Origin: Gymnopus androsaceus JB14
Taxonomy: Eukaryota; Basidiomycota; Agaricomycetes; Agaricales; Omphalotaceae
Length of the DNA: 64,000 nucleotides
Assembly (NCBI GenBank): GCA_009733575.1
Contig: ML769399.1
Span: 160,653-224,652 of the forward strand
Direction of reading: 5' to 3'
Shown here: in pieces, positions 44,411 through 56,742 of the stretch
Layout: the number at the start of each line of letters is the position of its first letter
Position numbering within the stretch: the first letter of the stretch is position 1
Notes under the pieces: generated by a model
Told to the model about the DNA's origin: nothing
Database searches by the model: none
The model's input: only the letters and a program-made list of their open reading frames with translations
Translations under genes and position numbers: made by a program

Positions 44411-44699
44411 GGCGAAAATGTAAAATGTAAACCTAACCCTAACCTAGACTCGAGTCGTCCGTGTGCAGACTTTAGGTGAAGGTCTTAGCGGAGCGACCCA
44501 GCGACAAAATTCATCGAGTCCCATGTCGAAATCTTTTCAGTCAAAAAAAGTCGCATCGAGTCAAGCGCATTCGTCCCTGGTATACTGTCTTTATGTTATT
44601 CGTCGTTTCTATCGTAAGTATATACATTATTTGTACACAAAACTAAAAGGATTACAAGGTGGTAGGATTTGGGAATAGCACAAAAGTATCATAACTTCG

Positions 44700-47374
44700 T
44701 CAATACCTATATCTAGGTTCATCCTCCAATCGTGAAAAGAGCGGCGGTTTGGACGATTTCTGCTGGCAATGGCGGTCAGGGAAAAGCTCATTCATACCGA
44801 TCCCGGGGCGTGGAGATAAAGGCGATCTCATTCGTCCTCGATACCGCCGGTCAAACTCGGGGCGTCGAGGTGGTGGAGATCGAGGAGGCGATCTGGACAT
44901 CCGACTTCGTTCTCGTTTGAAATCGTAGCGTCGAGGGGGGGGTCGACGTATTGGAGATGGAGGACGCGATCTCGACCTCCTCCGTTCTCGCCGCAGCGCA
45001 TCTTGAAGCACTCTCTCTTCGTCCTCATCTCGTCCCCGCTTCTTCAACTGCACAAACTTCCCGTTGCTCAACTCATTTCCATTTCCACGTCCACGTCCCA
45101 AACCCTGCGAATCTTGTCCGTCTTGCCTACGCAACTCCTCATACGTTTTTGGTAGTACACGTACCGGCGCAGGAGGCTGGGGGTTCATGTTTTGTGCTGC
45201 AGGCGCAAGCGGAACCCTTGCTAGATCCTCCTGTTATCACATGCAACGAATGTCAGCACAAAATGTTGAAATGCATGTAAAAGTGAGTACTAACGTATTC
45301 AGGACTCTGACTCATGTCTCTGAGACCGTCAGTATCAGCAAGTTCCGAGCGCGCAGGTGCAGAGGTAGAGGCTTGAGCATTTGCGCACGTCGGAGCAGGA
45401 GTTTGGATGACAATCGGAGCAGGAGATGGAATAATAAAAGCAGAAGAGACGGGAGGTGTAGGAAGGAGAGAAAGAGTAGCAGAAGGAGCTTCGGCAGAAA
45501 TAACAGTCGATGAGCGAGAAACGGAGGGGCCATGGGAAGGGCCAGAACCACCAGTCAAATCCCGAGTCTGCGATAGTCCGGGTGTTGGGAGGACCTGACG
45601 AACTTGCTGGGATGGACCAACTTCCTTGCTTGCACGGAACGCAGTCAGCTCGGGCATCACTGCATAATATTTCTATGTTGCGGAAGAAAAGTGAGTCAAA
45701 CAGAAACGTATAAAGAGCAGAACGCTCACCTGCTGATACATGTCTGCCCGCTTTTCGGATTCGTTGAACCTCCCTATAGCAGAATGCAAATCCTCCTTGA
45801 GTTTTTCAATTTCGGTTTCCCGTGTGTCTTTCGTATTCAAATTCTGCTCCTTGGGCTCCTCCTTCACATGTATCGAGTCCACCTCCATCTGCTCAACCTT
45901 TGCCCGTAGAGCATGTGAAGATGCCAGTTCAGCGCGCATCAAAGCAATGTCTCCCTTCAACGATGCGTTTTCAGTCGTGAGCTGTTTCAAGAACCCGAAT
46001 AAATGTCAGTATATATACCAAACTTCGAGCACATCTTGTTTACCTTTCTCGCCTGCTCTTTCATCTCCATGGTTTGATTTCTTGTTTCGGATTTGACTTT
46101 TGCTACCACCACTCCCATCTTTTCGATATCCACCTTCAGATTGGCGTTCTCTGCGTCCGTTTTCCTCCCGATCTCTATGAGTTTGTTATTCTCGGCCTCC
46201 ATTTCCTTCACGGCCTCTTTAAATTTGATGTTCTCGGCCTTCATCGTCTCCACTTCCGCTTTATATTCGGCAATACGATTAGCGTTTTCCTCGTCCTGGA
46301 ACGTTCTCTTCGAGAGCTCATTCTGCACAAAGACCAATATGGCATGTGAGGGGAACGGGTCATTAATATGGAATAGAGGACCGACCTTGGCTTCAGACGC
46401 AGCTCGTTCCACATGCTCGGTCCGTTCATCCAGCAGCTTTCCGCTCTTCACTATCTCAGCAGCCAATTCTGTTTCTAATCGTTTGACTTCCGTCTCCAAT
46501 TTTTCCTTCTCCACCATTAGCCCATCCCTTTCGGTCGTCCTTTGCTCAAATGCGCTACGAAGCTCGGCATGCTGCAAGGGTAAGGATACTAGCGTCAGAA
46601 GTTTTATATCGGCAACATGATTCAAGTTTGGTTCACCTTTTCCGCGGTAGCAGCTTCAGCAGCATTCGTTTGATCCATTCGATGACTCATTTCCTTCAAC
46701 GCCGTATCCTGACGCTTCATCTGCTCCTTTAATGAAATGTTCTCTTTGCTGAGTCTATGGACTTCCTCTTTGAGCTTTGTATACGAGGCTTGGGCCCCTT
46801 GAAGTTGAGCTCTAGGGGCTGTCGGAGGTAGCTTCTCGTTCGCGATAGGTGCAGACGTTGATTCGCTTCCACTCTCACGTAGATTTACTTCTGACGGTTC
46901 CTATAATTATGGGCATGAATGAGACAATACTTATATCTAAGGTTTGACTTACACTTTTAACGATAATTCGACTTCGTTCTTTCTCCAGCTCTAGCTCTTC
47001 CTTCTGTTTCAGCAGATCTTCTTTATCCTTTGCCAAAGCTTCTTTCTCCTGCACTAGATCCTTCTTCTCCCGCTCGAGCACGCCGACATCCCTCTCGAGA
47101 TTTGCTTTTACAGTTTTGACTTCATGAAGCTCTACGGAAATTGACTTGAGGGATGAGTCTTGCTCTGCTTTAAGTGCCTAAGGAAATCAGCGAGACAAGA
47201 AGTGAGACCATGCAGGCTCGATGAACAAAAAAGAAAGATTTATACCTCCAATTCTTTAACCTTCTCCTCAAACTCCTTTAAACGCTCGCGGGTGTTGTTA
47301 AAGCGTTCATGCAGCAATTGAATGATGCCAGGAGCAAGTTCTGGGTCGTGTGCAATTGCCAGTGAAAGGTCCAT
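44700..47374 (-). CDS. Coiled-coil protein with Arg/Ser/Pro-rich C-terminus
   Basis: Start at ATG 47374: MDLSLAIAHDPELAPGIIQL, then LLHERFNNTRERLKEFEEKV. Exons separated by ~50 nt introns encode long heptad stretches (LEREKKDLVQEKEALAKDKE, TEVKRLETELAAEIVKSGKL, NANLKVDIEKMGVVVAKVKS, EIEKLKEDLHSAIGRFNESE). A Ser/Pro-rich linker follows (SLLPTPPVSSAFIIPSPAP). The tail is RERRRSRSRPPSPIRRPPPR and RMSRSPPRSPPPRRPEF, ending in RYRY. The RS/SP-rich tail suggests a nuclear, RNA-linked role, but that is inference; no named domain is visible. A truncated duplicate lies at 40.4-41.0 kb. Confidence 0.78.
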
Positions 47375-48322
47375 GATTCGGAGAGAGATTCGAACACGGC
47401 GGCCAAATGACAAGTACGGAGAGAGTGATTAGACGCCCTGTAAATCCCATAGGCGCTCATGCGGCACTTCCTTTTTATTTCCATGGCATTATTTAAATTA
47501 AATTATTCCGTGACCTCTATAAGTATCAAAGGTTAGGTATGGTCTATAGAGAGTGTATATTGGAAGACTGTTATAGAGCAACATGAGTGATAAGTAGAAT
47601 ATTCGTATACCAGACATGTGAACAGCATTGATTTGCTGTTTGAAGATGCAGTCATGAATGAAATGTTCTCGCATTTTGCACCCACTCATTTCTGTTCATT
47701 ACACATGCATGTAATCAACCTTAGAAGCTAGCGGAAATAGCATACATGCTAAGTTCTTATTCAGTCTTGGGAGTCAAATTAACTGCCAGCTCGGAATTAT
47801 TTACTTAGTGCTCCTTTACTTACCTTACCTTTCTGCTTAGATACCATTTTACCATGGAGTCACTAGCTAGAGGTTGTTGAATCAACTCAGATTATTTCTC
47901 ACTCATTGTAGCTCATTGTTGATTTCAAGTTGTTCCCGTGAGCTCCCTTGCAACTAAGTCCCGGTTCATAACAAAAGTGAGATTCAAAAATGAGTAAGAC
48001 CTTCCGGCTTTCTGGCGGCTTTCCATACCAAAGAGAGAGCTAAGAGACAAAAGACAACCAGAGCAACAACAACATGGCGTGGGGACTGCTCGTAGAATAG
48101 CGATGTGAATGAATAGATAAGAACAGTATATGGAAAAGTCAAACACCCGATAACCAATCAGCGTAGTGGGCCAACGCTAGCGCGTGATAGCCACTTGAGG
48201 ATGTCAAGTAGGAATACTCAGCCAGTATACGCCCTTGTAGTCAGATAATGAAGCATACGATAATACACAGATGGAACCAATACAACCTGTAAGTAAGGTG
48301 ATCTTTCCGAGAACCCTGACCC
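47375..48322. other. Intergenic interval
   Basis: No coding potential recognised apart from the promoter side of the coiled-coil gene at the left. AT-rich, no repeat identified. Confidence 0.4.
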
Positions 48323-49066
48323 TCAAACCCGCCTTAGGTATGGATCTGTCATGAAACAAGATATCATGATATCCGCCTTTTCAAGCATACACAGCAGCTC
48401 TTGCGTCTGCAGAATCTCCAATTGACCGCCACGCCGCTCCTGCTTGATCTGCTCTGCATCGGTTGTATCCCAAAACACACGACAGCCTGACACAGTTTGG
48501 GCCAGCCACTTCTGGCGAATGTTATAAAACTCGCCCATGCGTAGACCATTTGGGAACTCCAATACCTCGAACTGGTGTTCAGGCTGGCTCATGGCATGCA
48601 TCTGTTTCCAGATACCCAGTCGAAAAACAGGGGGTTGTGCCACCAGCATCCGATGCCAGGTTGCATCCGATGCCAGGTTGCATCCGATGCCAGGTTGCAT
48701 CCGATGCCAGGTTGCATCCGATGCCAGGTTGCATCCGATGCCAGGTTGCATCCGATGCCAGGTTGCATCTTCCCTCGCAAAAACATCACTGTTAGATACT
48801 ATGGCCATTTGCATGAATGCACCATCTTTGTTGAACCACGGTGGGAACAACTCTGCTAGGAGCGGATTTTGCATCCGCTCACAAGTTGTGTTCTGCGCTG
48901 GCTGCAAGTGTAATATTCGTTGGATCAAGGGTGATTGAGTGATCAGGTTGTGCCAATCATGATTGACAAGCTGGGCAGCCACCAGCAAGGTGCGCATATC
49001 GACCTGACACAAAATCTCGTCCAGCAGCTCGGGAGTACTGAGAACTGCATCGGTAGAAAGGACCAT
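48323..49066 (-). CDS. F-box-like protein with in-frame minisatellite expansion
   Basis: ATG 49066 starts MVLSTDAVLSTPELLDEILC. Residues 1-50 read as an F-box (TPELLDEILCQVDMRTLLVA, then AAQLVNHDWHNLI). Then follow NPLLAELFPPWF and a family motif written EDATWHRM..LVAQPPVFRLGIW. Between RM and LVAQ lie about 34 extra residues made of DATWHRM / QPGIG / CNLAS, produced by six extra copies of a 17 bp unit (48646-48764). Downstream, LRMGEFYNIRQKWLAQTV and EQIKQERRGGQLEIL lead to a stop at 48323. Agaricomycetes have many such F-box proteins, presumed substrate receptors of SCF ubiquitin ligases. No intron is needed. The substrate is unknown. Confidence 0.72.
   Translation of the reverse strand: MVLSTDAVLSTPELLDEILCQVDMRTLLVAAQLVNHDWHNLITQSPLIQRILHLQPAQNTTCERMQNPLLAELFPPWFNKDGAFMQMAIVSNSDVFAREDATWHRMQPGIGCNLASDATWHRMQPGIGCNLASDATWHRMLVAQPPVFRLGIWKQMHAMSQPEHQFEVLEFPNGLRMGEFYNIRQKWLAQTVSGCRVFWDTTDAEQIKQERRGGQLEILQTQELLCMLEKADIMISCFMTDPYLRRV
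48646..48769. repeat. 17 bp minisatellite inside the F-box gene
   Basis: GCATCCGATGCCAGGTT occurs seven times without a mismatch (48646-48764), followed by a partial GCATC. The unit is not a multiple of three, yet all three frames on the coding strand stay open, so each 51 bp encodes a 17-residue cycle. Confidence 0.95.
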
Positions 49067-49649
49067 AGTCGTCAGGGTAAGGCCTTGATGATGGAACAAA
49101 ACAACAACAAACTTGTCATCCGCAACCGAAGGGTTGGGTTGATTTTGGCTAAAGCGAAGGTCAACTAAGCTGATTAGACTGTACTCATCAATTCAGGACC
49201 CAGAATCTCCTATGGAACCTCTTTTGGCCAGAGGCCACTAAATGATGCTATTTTCAACAAGGATACAATCGAGCTTCTGTTCAACCCCCGGCTCATCACT
49301 TTCCATGGGCGCAAGTATACATATAATATTAGATGTTGAAGGTCAAAGCTTTGTTTTGATTCACAGTAGTCAACTTTTGGTTCAGTGCTGATGCACCAGC
49401 TCAAATCACGCTATGGGCAGACAAGGACCATGATTCTACGTATTGATTGATCTTGCTCAAATCTGACACTATTTTAAGTGAGGCTCCATAGGAGATGCTG
49501 GGGTCTTGTTAATTCACTTTGCAGATCTGTCCAAGTCCATCGAGGTTTACTGTATACATATTTTATGATACCTCATTATATGGAGTCGACCATAATTTTG
49601 AACTATTGTATGTTCTAGAAATCGTCATCAAACCCACAGTCTTTCCCGG
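49067..49649. other. Intergenic interval
   Basis: Contains the F-box promoter at the left and the 3' end of the ABC1 kinase gene at the right. No coding potential recognised. Confidence 0.4.
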
Positions 49650-51688
49650 TTAACCTTGGAAAGCGTTCCCTACTTCGATTCCCACGTTGCTCTTCACCAC
49701 CCCCCGCACTGCTCTCTCCAACTCATCTTCAAAACTATACGACTTGCGTCCAAACAGAGAGAAAATCCACTGCTTCGCACGCGTGCTCCAGAATGCAAGA
49801 TCCAAAGAAAAAAGGACGCTGCGAAAAACTACGTAGTTCATGTATTCGTGCAAACGTTGACCAAAAGTGAGGTTAGGGATACGAGTGAGCGATCTCGAAG
49901 CCCATAGTCCTGTAATCTTAATTCGGTTTACCGGGGCACCGAAGGATTGATTGTTGCCTTGAACGATCCTAAAATATAATCAGCAGCTGAAGTAAGAAGG
50001 CCAGGCAATACTCACCGCATGTTTCGTAGCAAGAAGATTAAAGCTTTCGGCATCCGGTCAGTATCCGACAGGAATTGCTTAAGCTTGGCTTTTCGTCTGC
50101 AAGACCAATTGGTCAAGTTGGAAAACAAGCGAATAAATAATCACATACTGGACACTTTGCTCGTACTCGCTGAGATTCAAGTACTCCTCCAGCTCCCTTG
50201 TAACTTTCTCTACCTCCGCCCGCCTATCCTTCCTCGTTAACCGTACCGGCTTCGCCAATGCGATGCTAGCGAACATGTCTGGGAGCCCCATGCCCCACTT
50301 CCTTGTGATTCCCTCCACAAGCTTGAACTGACTAGTGAGAAGACCCTTCCATAGGAGGGACCAATCCCGACGGAAATCCTCGTCGACCCGAACATACAGT
50401 CCATGGTCAAGCAGCACAAGCTGAGCTATGGTTGGATCTTGTGGGTTAGGACGAATGATGATGTTCCCTGGATGCGGATCGCAATGTACCCAACCCCAGC
50501 TGAACATCTGCGCGCTAAATAGCTCTACCATTATTTGCATTATGGATCGAACGCCGCCTTTAAGTGGTTTAGAGGGAATGGAAAAAGATGTAGGCGGAGG
50601 ATCGTCTGGAGATGATATGGATGAGGGAACGGTTGCTTGAGATACGATGCGATTTTTGTTTTCTCCCATAAGGAGGGAAACTCCAGCGCGGTCGCTAAGG
50701 CGGCAACCGCTTATCCACTCGGCAGTCATGATACGTTTGGTGGTGAACTCTTCGTACACTTTCGGAATGTAAACATTCTTTGCGAGGCGCAGGTCAGAGG
50801 CAATAAATTTCGCAGTTTGCTTTGCATTTTCGGATTCCGCGATAAAATCCAGTTCCCGACGAAGATGGTCGGTAACAAAATCTACCACAAAGTAGACCGG
50901 CAAGTCGAAAGCCCGCTCGAACATCCACATAACACATCGATATGCACCCAGATCCCACTTGACCTGCTTCGCAATGTCTGGCTTCTGGATCTTGACTGCA
51001 ACCCAATGCTCCCTAGTATCACCTGCGACAGGCCATAGCTTGGCTCGATGAACCTGAGCAATGCTCGCGCTCGCAACAGCCTGTTCCTCGAATATCTCGA
51101 ACACGCCGTCAGGTCCACTTGGTGGGCGACCAAATTCGGATTGAAAGACGGAGAGAACTTGAGTATATGGAATTTGCGGGGCATCGTCAAAAAGTTTGGC
51201 AAACTTCTCTTGCATTGGTTTCGGCAAGACCGCTGGATTGCTACCGATAGCCTGACCTATTTTAATGTAAAGGCCTGTAAACGATCATCAGCTTGGTTGT
51301 TGGGTACGATAAGGATGGTTCTGACCGCCATTCGAAATGAAGAGATTATACATCCTCTCCGCCACTCGAGTATGTAGTTCTGGAATTAGATGGCTCTTTT
51401 CCTCCGTAAAGTTTAGTTTATAGTCTAATGTTATCATAGCACACTAAGTCAAGGTCAGTAAACGAAAACTTCATAGATAGTAATACGCACTGTTTGAAAA
51501 GTCCGAAGGTTCCGCGTTATCGCAGAGGCGTTATATCTATCTGCGATATATATCGAACCGATGCCCAATATTAAATAGCTTGCTCTAAGAAGATACTTTT
51601 GCCCTCGAGTTGGAGCAAATTTAGGGACTTGAGTAGCGAAAGGACGTTGCAGAGAGGCCCGGCCCAGGAGCAAAGTCCTACGAAACAT
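49650..51688 (-). CDS. Mitochondrial ABC1/UbiB-type atypical kinase (ADCK1/Mcp2-like)
   Basis: ATG 51688: MFRRTLLLGRASLQRPFATQ, an Arg/Ser-rich mitochondrial presequence, then a hydrophobic YLILGIGSIYIAD. After two introns comes the KxGQ motif, YIKIGQAIGSNPAVLP. Next are ASASIAQVHRA (in place of a glycine-rich loop), WVAVKIQKP with the conserved Lys, LRRELDFIAESENA, MTAEWISGC, the catalytic VHCDPHPGN and LLDHGLY (DHG for DFG). The C-terminal exons RKAKLKQFLSDTDRMPK and FSLFGRKSYSFEDELE end at the stop 49650. The DHGLY form and tail suit the ADCK1/yeast Mcp2 branch, linked to coenzyme Q and mitochondrial lipid homeostasis. An insertion (NKNIVSQATVPSSISSPDD-like, Ser/Pro-rich) before the catalytic loop is longer than usual. 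Confidence 0.88.
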
Positions 51689-52430
51689 CGGAAGAGATAT
51701 ATAGAATAGCGCTACGTCCGAGAACGCATCGGCAGTGGTGGTTTATGAATGAAAGGATTCAGGGGAATGACGGAGTCGGGGAGAAGTCGGAGAGATGACG
51801 CGTGTCGGCCGCGAAAATTTGCCGAAGGCCAAAGCGAGAATACGAAGCCGATCAATCTCGTTCTCTCATCCGAATTAGAGTGTATTACTATATGTATTAG
51901 CAGCCCGCGTCAGTTTGTTTTTTGAATTAAAATTGACCATGATTCAAATGTATAGTGCAAAATGAAACCGACATTGGACGGGCAGCCTTGCGCGCGAGCG
52001 TTTGCTCAGCGTAAGTATCTTCATTTCTGTGGTCCTACCACCAAAACCTTGTCGAACTTCAGGCAGAGGAGGAGAGCATTCGAAACTCCGAGATTATCTG
52101 AAAAACGCGCAGGAAACAAACATGATAGTGACGGAAATGGCAGACAGCGCTTCTCCATTACCGGAACCATGAGCAGCTCCACAAATGCAGAACGTCACGA
52201 ATGCAAATGCACGTCGAATCATTTTGACGCGGACTGCTAATACACTCCATTGCGTACTTAGATAAGATAGCGAGTTCATTTTATAATTAAGTATGTACGA
52301 GAAACACTAGAAATGAATGTACAGGAAATAATGGCTTGTAATAATTTATTATTGATTGTCCCATAAAATCCCAAAAAAATCCACCATTACTTATTCCGAG
52401 TAAAATGGCCACTGAGGCCAAATCTCTTGT
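51689..52430. other. Intergenic interval
   Basis: Promoter of the ABC1 kinase on the left, 3' end of the hydrolase on the right. A plus frame at 51962-52240 is open but has no motif and is not called. Confidence 0.4.
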
Positions 52431-53834
52431 TTAGTACATCAAGTTTCCTACGGCAGAAGGGCCTCCGGCATCTGTGTACAAGCACGAGTCTGTGCCGACA
52501 GCGACTACGGCAGCATCATCGTTCTGAGTGAGGAGAGCCTAAATTTTAGATATGAGAACCTTACACAGCGCACATATTATTTAATCAAAAACTCACCGGG
52601 GAAGTGGCCACGAAAGGGAAGTATAAGATCACATAGGAAAGGCCATCCAAGAAGGGGAACGCAGATTGGAAGAAGCTAAGTCTGGAAATGATCGACGTGG
52701 TAAGGTTCTTTTGCTGCAAACAGATAGGGATGATTAAACGTACTGGTCACCACCGGCATTGAGAGCAAACTCAGTAATGACCATATTGTAGTTCTAGAGC
52801 ATGAAAGTGTTAGGGATTTTCCACGGAAGTTCAAAGGAGACTTCTAACAGGGAATTGAGAATGGGCCTCCAAGATGTAGCTTTGAAATTCAGCGAAAGAC
52901 GTTCTGAACGGGGTTTGAGTTTGTAACAGAACAAAATCATGTTGATTTACTCACCCGTACCAATGCTATACGCAAATACGTTGGTCAGTGAAGGAGGAGT
53001 GGTGATATGATGAACCATACCAGGTTGATGTAGTCAAAGAAGCACTCCCCAGCACAGGCAGAAATCATCTCCGACAACCAAGAGAGACCTTGGCCAGCAT
53101 TCGTACTAGACGTGACGGCGGGCAGCGCCTTCTTGATGGCCTGGAATGAACATCGTTTTCAGAAAAGCTTCAATTGAAGTGGTCGGTAAAAACATACCAG
53201 AGGGTTAATCCATTGAATGTACCAATCAGCTGCAGCAGCAGGGGTGATAGTACCACTAATATCAGGCTCATTCAAGCTAAATACCGCTTTTGAAGGACTA
53301 TGATGAGCACAACGGTCTGAAACGAGACAGGTTGACGTACTAGCCCATCCTTGTTCAGCCTGGCGTGTAGCCAGATCTTCGACAGGACTGGAGGTGGAAA
53401 CCATGTCCGCTTGCATTCCAATGAATCCGAGTCCACCATTACCATTACTGGAGACGGGAGCATAAGTTTCCCAGTCGTAACTACATAACGTGAAAAGTTG
53501 TGAGTGATGCTGCGATCGAGAGAGCGTAACGAGGGGACGAACATAGCAACAACCTCTCCGTCGCCGTTGTTGAAAACGCCGGGGTCGCTGAGGACAAACG
53601 TTAGTTCAATGTGATAGTAGCTTGCTTTAGGTCGTACAGAATGGCTGTTATCTAAAAAAGAAAATGAGCTCGGAAATAGCAGAGAGGTTCTAGAGAATAA
53701 TATGTACAATAAGGCCATGCCAGTCCACGCTTTCCAGCCTGTGCAGACACCGACGAAAAGAGCGAAAAGAGCGAGAGCGGATTGAGAGAACATAGCCGAA
53801 AGGATGGATTTCGAACGATACTGTTTGGATCCAT
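52431..53834 (-). CDS. GH128-like secreted glycoside hydrolase
   Basis: Minus strand, at least seven exons. Core motifs: AGKRGLAWPY near the N-terminus, DPGVFNNGDGEVVA, YDWETYAPVSS, GLGFIGMQADM, then GWATVFSLNEPDISG (restored by splicing at 53337 and holding the NEP catalytic-region motif), AAAADWYIQWINPL, LPAVTSSTNAGQGLSWL and HWYG. The end is AVVAVGTDSCLYTDAGGPSA up to the stop at 52431. This matches the Asl1-like/GH128 family of endo-beta-1,3-glucanases, which act on fungal cell-wall glucan. The reading frame from ATG 53834 gives a hydrophobic leader. ATG 53793 in another frame gives a cleaner signal peptide (MFSQSALALFALF) that would need one base less to join. Junctions around 52920-52990 are unresolved. 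Confidence 0.75.
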
Positions 53835-55090
53835 CAGGCACTCCCTTTTATAGCTGGACGGAGGTGTCCTGTATCCTGACGACTGCCAAACTGGGCATTA
53901 AACAAGGTACTTCCGTCCATACGCTGCGCGCACAACTTTTGAAATGTTTAGTCAAATTGAAGTTTGGTTCCCTCTTCAAAGCACGCCGCTCTCTTTCAAG
54001 CTGAAACGAGATTCATTCATCATGTGGAAAATTCAGCGGGAGTATAGTGTTAGTGAAGTGTAGAAACCTTGTGGTTCAAAAATGCATATGTATCGCCATT
54101 GAACATAACAATTGATTTGGTTAACAACCCATATATTGATTTCTGCTGATTTCTTCAAAGGTCGACGTTATACGGGGTAGGCTGAGACAGCAGCGCCTTC
54201 AGGTTTTGACATTAGAAGATCAGACTGCTAGGTGGGTCGGAAGAAGTCGAACAATGTTGGGAGTAGAAGTTTTGAGGGTCCAAAATGTAAAATGCATGCG
54301 ATGCGACAGTAAAAGATTCAGAGGATACAGTCAAAGGGATGAAAAACGCTGTAGTCCGCTCGGCCGAGATGGATGTATGAGTAGCGGTTAAACCGCCAAT
54401 TTCGCAGGCCCATGCAGGCTAGAGAGATCCAGAGCAGAAATGACTGGGATGCATCAAACATGATAATGTTCCCGCAGGTGGTGTTGCCGCACCGGGATAA
54501 TCTCTGGAAACCGACGCTTCCTGCATTGAACAAAGGCGCTTCCGAGTAGTTGCTCGCTTACGACTATGGCCAGATTACGCCTCCAGATACATCTGAATGG
54601 ATTGATCTTCAAAGACCTGTACAACGAATAACAAAAATAGATACCCGGTTTTGGAGTGGTTTTGCGCGTCAGCTACGTCCAGTTCAGTTGGTCAAGGCTC
54701 CGGGTCCGACGGTGCTTCAATCGTATGCTCATACTTACTCAAAACATTCGCCGAGTTCCACTTGTCCGCGACATTTCTACGTCGCTCTAGATGTTCGGTA
54801 CAGTTGAACTATGCCGGGTGCAATAGACCCTCCTTCCTTGAGTAGCATTCCCTTCCTTCCTAGTAAGAGTCGAAGCAGAGTCGAATCCTGCCGCCGTGAG
54901 CCACACAGGTTGAAAGGTTTGAAAGGCATGGTGATGGAGGACTTGCGTTCGTAGTGAAAACGGGCGCTTAAATTTTAGCGCTAGAATAAATTCGGGGACT
55001 GTTTCTTCTGCGCCATTACAGTGATCAGTCTGTCTTTACTTACATTCCATTCCTTTCTATCCTCCATCTACTAGCTACAGACTACAAGAA
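53835..55090. other. Intergenic interval
   Basis: Contains the hydrolase promoter. No motif found in the plus frames around 54550-54850. The last ~80 bp are pyrimidine-rich (CTTTCTATCCTCC), the likely 5' UTR of the next gene. Confidence 0.4.
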
Positions 55091-56742
55091 ATGCCTACCA
55101 TGTCTAGCCATTCCAGAGTTGGTTCCGGTCCCACCATTTCTGAAGGAACGAAGATTCTGTGTATCGCGTCTGTTATTCCAGCTCTCGCTCTTGTCTTTTA
55201 CATCAGCTCTCGAATCTTGCGTGGTGGAGCCAAGGTAAAGAAGGCGACCAAACCCAATTCAGCGAGTCTCGTTGAAAAGGTAAATGCTTAAATCTTTCAT
55301 CTTTCGAACAGTTGATCATATTCTCCCATCTTTATCAGTTCCCCTGTTCCTCGACACCGACCATAGAATCGAAAATACTCAGATCTCCCGAAATCTCTCA
55401 TCGCTCGAAGAAGGAAAGACGGATTCAAGACTTGCGAAGATATTTTGCTAGTCCGCCCTCGCAACAAGCTCTTGCAGGCTCTTCCTCTCCTCCATCCAAA
55501 CCCTTCGCTAACCATCGCTGTTCCATCTCGCTCAAATCTCGCACCAGTCCCTCATCTCGCTTAGGTCTTCGACCTCTTAGTCTTCTTTCAGTAATTAGAA
55601 AGGACAACGTGAAATCTAAGCTCGCTGCGCAAGGTACCAGTGACCCAGGCTCTCGTCATTCGTCGACCGACTAGACACCACTTCAGAGGCTGAAAAATCG
55701 GTCATGACCGAGTTGTGGGCTCTTGCAGACAATGTTGTCGGTGCGCATCCAGACGCAAAACCACTTCATGTACGATCGGCAAAAGGGCAAATGGTTCGTT
55801 TTAACGACTACCGCTTGGTCACGGCTTCTGGCTTGGAGATACCTTGGTACATTCCCACTGATAGAGGAGTCGTTGTTGTCCCGGCCATCGCTCGAGGTAC
55901 TTCGGTTAAGGCGTCGGCGTCGACGTCTATTAGGACTATCAAGTACGAAAAAGACCGTCAGCGGTATCCTAATTCATCTGTCAGCGAGAATACTACCCCC
56001 AGCAGGATTCCCGTACCGAAGTCTCCTACTCTCGCTCCCGGTGCAGAAGTTTTCACTGGTACTCCCGATGCTATTGTTGCTGCTGCTTCCGCATTAATTT
56101 CTCCAGCGCATATCCTATCATCCTCGTCCATCGAAACATCTGAAATGTCTTCGCCCAGCTCGTTATCTGAAGCAGACCCAAACCTGTCGTCTACACAGGC
56201 CATTCTGGAATCGCGATCCTCGTCACTCGTCGGCAGTCATGGCGCGAAACCTAGCGATGGGGCCTCTGAAGGACGCGATCAATCTCAAGGTGTAGAGATA
56301 GTTCCCGCTGCTGGACCTGTTGAACCAGCGCCTAGTGTCGAGGTGATGTCGAACCCGAGCCCGAAAATCAGGAAGCAATCCGCTTGGGACGAACGAATGC
56401 CGGGACTAGTTACTGTAGGGCAGGTCAAGACAGTCTCGGAGCAGCATTCGGGAGCCGGTACAGTAAAGACACGAGCGTCAACGAACAATCATGGAAGGAG
56501 ACGGGGATTGAGGGTGATCACTAACCTCGGCGACTCGGAGAATGACGCGCAGCTCCCGTATCGAGCGACTGTGAAGAGGATTCCCCGAAGTGGACATGGG
56601 CGCGCCGGTAACTCCTAGTAGGGATTCTTTGAGTGTGAGGAACACAAGGCTCCGAGATGTGAGGGGCAACTTGAAGAAGCTGACGCCAGATGGGAAGGAG
56701 AACACACAAGCGGGTGAGGGGATGGTTGGCAGTGCGTTTTGA
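55091..56742 (+). CDS. Membrane-anchored, largely disordered protein
   Basis: Exons 55091-55279, 55339-55633 and 55687 onward, in phase. One N-terminal transmembrane helix (ILCIASVIPALALVFYISSR) is followed by a basic, Ser/Pro-rich stretch, then a folded-looking segment TELWALADNVVGAHPDAKPL and VRFNDYRLVTASGLEIPWY. A long Ser/Pro/Ala-rich region comes next. The printed frame ends at 56618 (GHGRAGNS). If one C of the CCCC run at ~56583 is dropped, it continues as GAPVTPSRDSLSVRNTRLRD and LKKLTPDGKENTQAGEG to a TGA at 56740-56742, which looks like the true C-terminus. No family recognised. The helix right after a short hydrophilic start suggests a signal anchor. Confidence 0.65.

Noticed and set aside
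51962..52240. 92-residue plus frame between ABC1 kinase and hydrolase
   Set aside because: No motif, codon bias or promoter support.
54835..54905. Possible tRNA around GAGTCGAATCCTGCC
   Set aside because: The T-loop-like piece has no matching acceptor or anticodon stem nearby.
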